Shown piece by piece: positions 1-6,061 of a stretch of DNA of 28,110 nucleotides. The notes below the pieces were generated by a model. The model had not been told where the DNA came from and did not search any database. It worked only from the letters and a program-made list of their open reading frames with translations. The DNA lies in assembly GCA_900548385.1 (NCBI GenBank), contig URKJ01000050.1, positions 1 to 28,110 on the forward strand. The letters run 5' to 3'. The first letter of the stretch is position 1, and each line of letters starts with the position of its first letter. The DNA is from an uncultured bacterium (lineage in GTDB: Bacteria > Verrucomicrobiota > Lentisphaeria > Victivallales > UBA1829). A program made the position numbers and the translations under genes.

Positions 1-47
1 GAGATGTAGCTCCGTCTCGTGGGCTCGGAGATGTGTATAAGAGACAG
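1..47 (+). other. Illumina Nextera adapter with index (assembly artefact)
   Basis: Positions 14-47 match the Nextera read-2 adapter, ending in the 19-bp Tn5 mosaic end AGATGTGTATAAGAGACAG at 29-47. Bases 1-5 (GAGAT) fit the end of the P7 oligonucleotide and bases 6-13 (GTAGCTCC) occupy the 8-nt i7 index slot, so the whole stretch is library oligonucleotide rather than genome. Reading through it from a GTG at 33 gives the familiar false N-terminus MYKRQ. Genomic sequence starts at 48. Confidence 0.97.
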
Positions 48-422
48 GGGCTGGAACTCATGGCGCTGGAGCTTGCGATCGGAAAAATCCCGCAGGAAGA
101 GATTTCCGCATTGAAACGGAAACTGGAAAACGCCGTGAAAAAACGGAATGCGTCTCTTGTTCTGGCGGCGGACAGCGAAATGCACGAGCTGATCGCAGAT
201 TGCAGCGGCAACCGCTATCTGGCGTCTCTGGTCCGGCAGTTTATGCGGAAGACCGCTCCGTTCCGGCATGTTCTCAACCGGGAAAATCCGGAGAAGCTGA
301 CCGGAGACCGGCTGATGATTCTTGACGCGGTTGCGAAACGGGACCGGGAGCGTTCCGCCGTACTTCTGCGGGAGCATATCATGCGGGGACGCCGCCGCGA
401 AGTTTATTGCCTGGGCAATTAA
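48..422 (+). CDS. GntR-family regulator, FCD ligand-binding domain (5' truncated)
   Basis: This is the C-terminal 124 residues of a FadR-type (FCD) GntR transcriptional regulator. The DNA-binding half is missing because the contig stops in adapter, and codons before 48 are artefact. The remaining all-helical domain carries the FCD signature ADSEMHELIADCSGNRYLASL, with an Asp and a His in the usual ligand or metal positions, and a terminal LLREHI providing another His. The middle position, where many FCD proteins have EHRAIL, reads GDRLMIL here, so one of the usual three histidines seems replaced by Asp. FCD proteins sense small organic acids or sugar acids and repress neighbouring catabolic genes; the target here lies off the contig. 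The stop TAA (420-422) lies 41 bp from the convergent end of the glycosidase gene. Family assignment is good; ligand unknown. Confidence 0.8.
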   Translation, partial: GLELMALELAIGKIPQEEISALKRKLENAVKKRNASLVLAADSEMHELIADCSGNRYLASLVRQFMRKTAPFRHVLNRENPEKLTGDRLMILDAVAKRDRERSAVLLREHIMRGRRREVYCLGN

Positions 423-463
423 AATACCTGCGTCGCAAGATTTCTTTCAACATGCAAACACCT

Positions 464-3400
464 TCAGTTGCCGGAGCAATAATCCAGGGAAAAGTTCCGG
501 CAGAGAATTCCGGTCCTCGGGTTGGCGGAGTGATCGAACTGGATTTCAAATCCCGTCAGAGCGGTTATGTCGTCCGGCAGTTCATCAAGCGGAACGGCGG
601 CGTTCTGCCAGGTTTCCGGATCGGAGTCAATCACTTCTCCGGAAATGACCGGGGTAATGGAACGGGAAAGCCTGTGTTTGCCGCCGGAATCCGTTCCGCG
701 CAGACGCAGACGGATTTTCATTCCGCCGGAGTTCCGGCGTCCCCACGGGTCCCTGCCGCCGTTGATCTGGAACGTCAGGTGTTTTTTCCGGAGTTCCGGG
801 GTGAGTGCAACGGGGGAGGAAAACGCAATGACCGTTCCTGCGCCCGCCTGTGTTTTTTCCGTAAACTCCAGTTCAAAACCGTTCTCTTCCCGATGAAGTT
901 TCAAATCGCCCCATCGCCAGAATTTCCATGACGGTACAGTGTTGTGCCATCGCGATGCCTGTTTCGGTTCCGGCAGTTCGGCGGAAATCGCCGCAAGAAT
1001 GGGGATCTGTGCTTTCCCGGCGGAAACGATGTCGAGACTTTCGATGATCTTTTCCGGGTGCGGATTCCGCCAGCGCCAGAGGTAAAAGCCTTTGCCGGCG
1101 GGATTGATCCAGCCGCGTACGGCACGCCGGTCCAGCGGGACCCTCTGAAATTTTTCAAACAGAACAGGCGTCTGACGGCTCCAGCGGATTGCATGGAGCC
1201 GGTCTTCCGGCGTCGGATTATCACGGTCGCCGCTTGGTGTTTCCGTATCGCGGCGGACCCAGAACCAGTCTCCGGTCTCAATTCCGTCCCGGATCGGGAT
1301 CGAAGCCGTTGAACCGTCGCGATAACGGACGATATAACGGCAGATCTCTTCCAGCGAGTGGTTCGCCCATGCCGCCGCCTGAAGAAAATAGAGAGCGACG
1401 GCGCGCGTTCCGACCGGAATGCCCCGGACTTCATCCGGACAGCCGGGCGAGTTTTTGGAGCCGAGCACCAGACAGGTCCTGCCGTCGTTGTAATCCCAGC
1501 GGATGATGTCCATGGGGACTCCGGCGCATTCCACGCGTCCGAACTGCGTAAAGCGCAGATCGTTCTTCGGTCCCTGATCGGTCCAGCCTCCGGTTCCGTC
1601 TCCGGCGGCAGTGTCTTCAAATCCCCGGTTGACGAATGGGCGCAGATCAAGGAAACGGATCCGGCCGGCATCCGGAGAGAACGCGGTTTCGCGGGGCTTG
1701 GGGACGGGACGCTGACGGAGAACTTCCTGTTTCGCTTTGTCCGGCGGAAGAATCGTCAGCGTTCCGAACCGCGCCTGCAGAGCTTCCTGCGAGTCTCCGA
1801 CGAGGATGAGCGGGGAACGGGGACGGAGCAGAACGGGAATCTCCGGCCCGGTGACTGCTTTTCCCGATGGATCGGAGAACAGAAGCCGTTCCCGCGTATG
1901 GAGGAGTGCCGCAACGGTTCCGGGATTGTGGTTGATCAGAGCGTAAGCCACCGTCTTGCCGCGGAGCGCCCTGACCACTTCGATACGGTCCGCGACTGCG
2001 TCGCTGTCAAGGTCGGTGACTTTGCAATACGGCAGGATTTCCATCCGCCGCAACAGGGCGTTCAACACCGTTGCAGTATTGTCGGGCGACATTTTCAAGT
2101 TCAGGAAGACGATGGTTCCCTTTCCGGATTTCCGGGAGAGGATGGCTGGAAGTCCGCGGATCGTCAGCTCCGTCTGATAATCCGCCGCGGAACGGATCCG
2201 GTACAGGGGGGCGGCTTCAAAATTTACGCTGTTCCAACGGGCCGGCTCCGTCTGCTGTCCGGTTTCTCCTTCCGTGACGATCCACGGGAATCTGCCGGGA
2301 TCGACCGGAAAGCCGTATTCATTCTGCTGGAGATGATCCCGGTAGAGAACAAGGGTTCCGCCGTTGCGGACGAACTGTTCCAGCCTGGTTGCTGTTTCCG
2401 GATAAGAGGCGAAGAGTCCCGGTGCGATCAGTACGCGGTAACGGGTCTGACGGTTGGCTGCGAGCTGCTCTTCAAATATGATTTCCGGATTCTGCCAGGA
2501 GTATTCCAGCGCGTAGAAACAGTTCTCCAGTTCCAGATGACGGTTGTCTTTCCGTGTGCGGCTGAGCCGTTCCACCGGGTTGGAGTAGAGAAGTGCGATT
2601 TCCGGTTTGATCCCGCGGTCGCGAGGGGTGAAAAGGTCATTCAGGAGAACGATCTCTTTTTTGGCGTCCATGATCCCCGTGATCGCTTCCGGCGGAACGT
2701 TTCCCGGATTGAGCACGCACCACGGAGCGGTCCGGGTAATGTATGCCAGCGGATCCCGGACTGATTTGTTGTGCCACGCCCAGTAGCTGGTGCTCCATTG
2801 GAAAAGCAGGGAGGAGTTGAAGCCGCGCAGCCAGTTGGTCAGGAACGCTCCGCGCATGGAGTTCCGGGTTTTGCCGACGTAGGTTTCGTTTTCAAACATG
2901 GGTTTGCCGTCGGCGAGAGCCCGCAGAACGCGGGAATGCATCAGGTCGCCGCCGCCGGTAAAACCGCATACCGCGTTCAGATACCGGTTGATGAGGAACA
3001 GATCGTTATTGCTGGTGCGGAAATTGTTCGGCTGGACGCAGAACAGCGCTTCCGGCCTCGGATCAATGCCGCGGATGATCTCCACACCCTCCCGGACGAT
3101 CCCGGCGAAGCTCTGCTGCATGAACCGTTTCCATTCCACTCCGAGAGCGGGGTTTTCGTTTTCGTTCCGGAATGCCGCCGCCGATTCAAAAGAGGAATAG
3201 TTCGTGTGCCATGCGGTATTGAGTCTGTCGATGCTTCCGTAGCGTTTCCGCATCGCTCCGGCGAACGCCTTGCGGGCGGGATTGCCGTAATCGTTGTAAT
3301 CCGGTTCATTGAACAGTTCGTAGGCAAACGGTTTGAGTTTCCCGTTCCGGTAATATTCCGCGGAAAAGCGGAACATCTTCCGGTAAAGCGAACGTCCTTC

Positions 3401-3988
3401 CGGATCATGCAGACTCCACGGCATCCAGTGGTCGTTCATCGGTCCCGGTACGGTGAATGCGTCCTTTCCCGGCTTCTTTCCGGGAATGTGTCCGGCGATT
3501 CCGCCCTGATAGGACGGCATGAGCGTCATATCGACAAAAAGCGGCAGACCGGAACGGGCGTAGCGGGAAAAGAATTCCGGATCGCGCGGAGTCCGCTGAT
3601 AAGGCCATTTGTTCCGGTATTCATCAATCCAGTGATTCGGCGGCATATCGCCTACGGCGTCAAAACCGATCCGCTGGGCGGTTTCGTAATCCAGTGTTTT
3701 TTCGTACAGCCATTTCAGAGATCGGGGATAATTTCCGGTCGGCAGGTTGCGGATGTCGTGACTGGCGCGGTGCCCGTACTGCATTCCGATCAGAAATTTC
3801 GGTTTGCCGTTGACGGTCAGAGAGCCGTCCGGCGCGGTTTCGGGCATTCTGCCGCGAGGCAACCGGAGTTTTCTGTCCACCTGGTCAAATGCGGGGAACG
3901 GATCGGGTGCGTCGGTCAGCGTGTGTTCAAAATCCGCCGCAGAGAGCGGAAGCAGAACGGAGAGTGCGAGAATCGTATGCGTATTCAT
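464..3988 (-). CDS. Secreted GH42-like (clan GH-A) glycosidase with C-terminal GWTDQG and beta-sandwich modules
   Basis: 1174 residues. A short signal peptide (1 to about 18, ending LSAA) predicts export. Residues about 60-420 look like a (beta/alpha)8 clan GH-A barrel: YELFNEPD places the acid/base Glu at 228, and PMFENETYVG offers E366 or E368 as nucleophile. The phrase RYGSIDRLNTAW (249-260) is typical of GH42-like beta-galactosidases. Residues about 460-650 resemble the GH42 trimerisation domain (YRVLIAPGLFASYP, then FVRNGGTLVLYRD). About 777-1003 is a module with GWTDQGPKND that recurs in the glycosidase at 24368; about 1020-1174 looks like a carbohydrate-binding jelly roll. The start is supported by GGAGAA 6 nt upstream of the ATG. 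It is the last gene of the LacI-pseudopilin-glycosidase unit, 18 bp after the pseudopilin stop. The substrate is unknown; a beta-galactoside or related plant or host glycan is a guess. Confidence 0.85.
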   Translation of the reverse strand: MNTHTILALSVLLPLSAADFEHTLTDAPDPFPAFDQVDRKLRLPRGRMPETAPDGSLTVNGKPKFLIGMQYGHRASHDIRNLPTGNYPRSLKWLYEKTLDYETAQRIGFDAVGDMPPNHWIDEYRNKWPYQRTPRDPEFFSRYARSGLPLFVDMTLMPSYQGGIAGHIPGKKPGKDAFTVPGPMNDHWMPWSLHDPEGRSLYRKMFRFSAEYYRNGKLKPFAYELFNEPDYNDYGNPARKAFAGAMRKRYGSIDRLNTAWHTNYSSFESAAAFRNENENPALGVEWKRFMQQSFAGIVREGVEIIRGIDPRPEALFCVQPNNFRTSNNDLFLINRYLNAVCGFTGGGDLMHSRVLRALADGKPMFENETYVGKTRNSMRGAFLTNWLRGFNSSLLFQWSTSYWAWHNKSVRDPLAYITRTAPWCVLNPGNVPPEAITGIMDAKKEIVLLNDLFTPRDRGIKPEIALLYSNPVERLSRTRKDNRHLELENCFYALEYSWQNPEIIFEEQLAANRQTRYRVLIAPGLFASYPETATRLEQFVRNGGTLVLYRDHLQQNEYGFPVDPGRFPWIVTEGETGQQTEPARWNSVNFEAAPLYRIRSAADYQTELTIRGLPAILSRKSGKGTIVFLNLKMSPDNTATVLNALLRRMEILPYCKVTDLDSDAVADRIEVVRALRGKTVAYALINHNPGTVAALLHTRERLLFSDPSGKAVTGPEIPVLLRPRSPLILVGDSQEALQARFGTLTILPPDKAKQEVLRQRPVPKPRETAFSPDAGRIRFLDLRPFVNRGFEDTAAGDGTGGWTDQGPKNDLRFTQFGRVECAGVPMDIIRWDYNDGRTCLVLGSKNSPGCPDEVRGIPVGTRAVALYFLQAAAWANHSLEEICRYIVRYRDGSTASIPIRDGIETGDWFWVRRDTETPSGDRDNPTPEDRLHAIRWSRQTPVLFEKFQRVPLDRRAVRGWINPAGKGFYLWRWRNPHPEKIIESLDIVSAGKAQIPILAAISAELPEPKQASRWHNTVPSWKFWRWGDLKLHREENGFELEFTEKTQAGAGTVIAFSSPVALTPELRKKHLTFQINGGRDPWGRRNSGGMKIRLRLRGTDSGGKHRLSRSITPVISGEVIDSDPETWQNAAVPLDELPDDITALTGFEIQFDHSANPRTGILCRNFSLDYCSGN

Positions 3989-4006
3989 GGTTTGTTCTCC
4001 AGCTGT

Positions 4007-4777
4007 TCAGCGCCACGGCAGAGTGGTGTCCGGACGGAAAAGGTTGGCGTTTGTGTAGGTTGATTTGAATTCCCGTGTCGGTTCTCCGTAAGCGTCCATT
4101 GCCAGGGTTCCGGTCGGAAACGATCCGTTTTCGACATGCCCGTCCACGAAAAGCAGAGTGCCGCGGGTCCGGTAATGCGGAGTGTACAGGATCCGCTGAT
4201 TGGCGGAGGAGGAATCCTGCCATCCGATGACATAGTTGTGGCTGATCATATAATAATCCCCCATATATCCTTTCTGCGACGGCATCCGGACCATGGAGTT
4301 GCGGACCCGCCGGACCCATGCCCCGCTTCCGTCTCTTGCCGCGAATCCCTGATAACTGCCGTCCGTCGGAAGATAGGAGACTCCCGCGATGTTATAGGTG
4401 ATATTGATTTCGTTTCCTTCCCATGTTTTTCGCGGAACCGTGGGACAGCGCAGTTTGGAATACCGGGAAATTACCGTGTAATTCCGGGTGGTGTCATAAA
4501 CAATCCCGGTTTTCAGATAATCCCACAACTGTCTCCGCCACTCTCCGGCGGCATACCAGCCGTCGTTGTCATCCGTATAGAAAATGGCATAGGAGGAAAA
4601 CTGTTTCAGATTTCCGACGCATGTCGTGATCCGTCCTTTTTCCCGCGCCGAGTTCAGGGCTGGAAGAAGCATACCGGAAAGTATTGCAATAATAGCAATA
4701 ACGATCAGAAGTTCTACAAGGGTGAATTTTTTCGTTTTCCCGCGCGGGGAGGCTGAATGTTCTGTTTTCCGGTTCAT
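4007..4777 (-). CDS. Pseudopilin-like protein with N-terminal prepilin methylation motif
   Basis: 256 residues. The N-terminus has a basic leader and then KKFTLVELLIVIAIIAIL (16-33), the type IV prepilin/pseudopilin cleavage and transmembrane helix, with Glu22 at the +5 position. The residue before the cleavage site is Lys17, not the canonical Gly. The C-terminal part has HYRTRGTLLFVDGHVENG, a form of the H-X9-DG motif of the large pseudopilin families (DUF1559-like) expanded in PVC bacteria. The longer open frame upstream of 4777 runs into lacI and is not credible; the ATG at 4777 has AGGAAAGGA just upstream. It lies 22 bp after the lacI-type gene and 18 bp before the glycosidase, so all three are probably co-transcribed. 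It may be a surface or secretion-linked accessory of the glycosidase, but function in this family is unproven. Confidence 0.88.
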   Translation of the reverse strand: MNRKTEHSASPRGKTKKFTLVELLIVIAIIAILSGMLLPALNSAREKGRITTCVGNLKQFSSYAIFYTDDNDGWYAAGEWRRQLWDYLKTGIVYDTTRNYTVISRYSKLRCPTVPRKTWEGNEINITYNIAGVSYLPTDGSYQGFAARDGSGAWVRRVRNSMVRMPSQKGYMGDYYMISHNYVIGWQDSSSANQRILYTPHYRTRGTLLFVDGHVENGSFPTGTLAMDAYGEPTREFKSTYTNANLFRPDTTLPWR

Positions 4778-4799
4778 GGACGGGATCCTTTCCTGTTTG

Positions 4800-5819
4800 T
4801 CAGTCACGGATCGTGACGGTTGGTTGTATGATGTATTGTTCTGTGGTTCCGGTGTTGAAATGTTCCATGATGCAGTCAGCGACCTGTTCCAGATTGTGGG
4901 AGACGGAGGAGATCGGGAACGGATAAGAGCAGACCGCCTGCGTGTCGTTGAATCCGGCGAGACGGATATCGGTCCCGATGCTGCGGCCGGTGGAACGGAT
5001 GTAATCGGCGCCGCCGATGGCAAAACTGTCGGAAAGATACAGGATCGCATCGGTATCGGGTTCCCGCTCCAGCAGGCGCCGGGTATGTTCAAATCCGAGA
5101 TGCGCGGCGGTGCGCGGGTATTGAATGCCGGAAACGGGATAGCTCTGTCCGGGGATTTCTTCCAGATATTCCGGCAGCCGCTCCGGCGGGATTTCGAAGA
5201 AACGGCGAAGAGCGTTCAACCGGGTCGGAGTCCTGTCGCTGATCGCGCGGATCCTGCGGCAGCCGCTGTTCCGGAAGTGTTCCAGCAGCTGCATGACTCC
5301 CTGTTCCACGTCCACGCAGACATTGACATGTTCCTGTCCCTGAGTTCCGAAAATCAGTGCCGTGCATCCGGAACGTTGCTGAAGAGCATCAAGCTCTTCC
5401 CATTCACAGGGTTTTCCGATGGAGATGAAGTGTTCGACTCCGCGCTGAAGCATCGCTTCCATCGCTTTGCCGCGTCTGTCCCATTCCGGCGGCATGGTGT
5501 CGATATAGACCGCATATCCGCGTGAACTGAGACGGTTCAGCAGCAGGAAAACCAGTTCTTTCACATATTCCTCTTCCCGCTGAATGGCAAAGCCGAGGAT
5601 CAGCGCCACTGTTTTGGTTGTCATGCCGCGCATGAGTTTGTAACCGATATTGGGCTGATAGCCCATTTGTCTGGCGGTTTCCCGGACCAGCCGTCTCGTT
5701 TCTTCGGAACTGAAATTGACGGACCGGTTGTTGAGGATCTGCGAGACGGTCGGTGCGGAAAGCCCGCACGCTTTCGCCACATCCCGGAGTGTCACTCTGT
5801 GTATGTTCCGTTCCGCCAT
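4800..5819 (-). CDS. LacI-family transcriptional regulator
   Basis: 339 residues. The N-terminal helix-turn-helix is canonical for LacI/GalR: VTLRDVAKACGLSAPTVSQILN (9-30), followed by MGYQPN (52-57) and a hinge region. Residues about 70-339 form the periplasmic-binding-protein-like sugar-sensing and dimerisation domain (TALIFGTQGQE, IRLAGFNDTQAVC, ISSVSHNLEQVA). Full length for the family. The ATG at 5819 follows AGGA at a rather long spacing. It is the first gene of a unit with the pseudopilin and the GH42-like glycosidase, and the palindromes at 5851-5873 directly over its predicted start site suggest autoregulation plus control of the whole unit by a sugar released by the glycosidase. The inducer cannot be read from sequence. 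Confidence 0.92.
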   Translation of the reverse strand: MAERNIHRVTLRDVAKACGLSAPTVSQILNNRSVNFSSEETRRLVRETARQMGYQPNIGYKLMRGMTTKTVALILGFAIQREEEYVKELVFLLLNRLSSRGYAVYIDTMPPEWDRRGKAMEAMLQRGVEHFISIGKPCEWEELDALQQRSGCTALIFGTQGQEHVNVCVDVEQGVMQLLEHFRNSGCRRIRAISDRTPTRLNALRRFFEIPPERLPEYLEEIPGQSYPVSGIQYPRTAAHLGFEHTRRLLEREPDTDAILYLSDSFAIGGADYIRSTGRSIGTDIRLAGFNDTQAVCSYPFPISSVSHNLEQVADCIMEHFNTGTTEQYIIQPTVTIRD

Positions 5820-5850
5820 TGTTTACCGGATCCTGTTCTGATTTATCGTT

Positions 5851-5873
5851 TACAAATATGTTTGTATGATACA
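5851..5873. promoter_or_regulatory. Nested palindromic operator at the lacI-pseudopilin-glycosidase start site
   Basis: Two overlapping dyads are visible: TACAAA-TATG-TTTGTA (5851-5866, perfect 6-bp arms) and TGTAT-G-ATACA (5863-5873, perfect 5-bp arms). They lie immediately downstream of, and touch, the -10 element of the promoter read on the minus strand, so a bound repressor would block initiation. The natural candidate is the LacI-family product encoded 32 bp further on. The sites lack the central CpG common in LacI-family operators, so the assignment is an inference. Confidence 0.6.
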
Positions 5874-5901
5874 TTATACTCCATGATCCGTGATTTGTCA
5901 A
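5873..5901 (-). promoter_or_regulatory. Consensus sigma-70 promoter for the LacI unit
   Basis: On the minus strand, TTGACA (5896-5901) and TATAAT (5873-5878) are both exact consensus hexamers, separated by exactly 17 bp. The start site would fall near 5866, giving a leader of about 47 nt before the ATG at 5819. So strong a core promoter upstream of a repressor gene makes sense only if it is tightly repressed, which fits the palindromes at the start site. Confidence 0.85.
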
Positions 5902-5938
5902 TAGGGGAAAGTGATCTTTTTTGAAAAATATCGCGGAA

Positions 5939-5956
5939 ACGGAATAAATTTTCCGT
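5939..5956. promoter_or_regulatory. Short dyad between the divergent promoters
   Basis: ACGGAA-TAAATT-TTCCGT is a perfect 6-bp inverted repeat with a 6-nt AT-rich centre. It sits between the LacI-unit promoter and the presumed glmS promoter. It could be a regulator site for glmS or chance; there is no T-run that would make it a terminator. Confidence 0.3.
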
Positions 5957-5976
5957 CATTAATTTAAGGAATGAAG

Positions 5977-6006
5977 TTTCAATTTTGGATTTTTCGTGTA
6001 TATTAT
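5977..6006 (+). promoter_or_regulatory. Probable glmS promoter
   Basis: TTTCAA (5977-5982) is followed after 16 bp by TATATT (5999-6004), or after 18 bp by TATTAT (6001-6006). Both pairings are partial matches to the sigma-70 consensus in an AT-rich stretch upstream of glmS. The leader to the ATG at 6062 would be only about 50 nt, too short for a glmS ribozyme. Confidence 0.5.
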
Positions 6007-6061
6007 ATCTCCTGAACTAATTTTAATAACAGAATTGCTGTTTTGCAGAACAGGAGGTCTT

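Noticed and set aside
406..419. ATTGCC-TG-GGCAAT dyad over the end of the FCD gene, as a terminator.
   Set aside because: It lies within the coding end, leaves a tiny loop and is followed by AAAATACC on the plus strand, not by a T-run.
4778..5092. An upstream extension of the pseudopilin frame to 5092.
   Set aside because: It runs through the coding end of the LacI-type gene in another frame, and the ATG at 4777 has a good ribosome site and gives a standard prepilin leader.
5996..6061. An extended N-terminus for GlmS from a GTG at 5996.
   Set aside because: GlmS needs Cys2 exposed after removal of Met1, and AGGAGG sits correctly before the ATG at 6062.
6007..6061. A glmS ribozyme or other riboswitch in the glmS leader.
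   Set aside because: The leader is only about 50-60 nt and AT-rich, with no space for the ribozyme core; such ribozymes are mainly known from Gram-positive bacteria.
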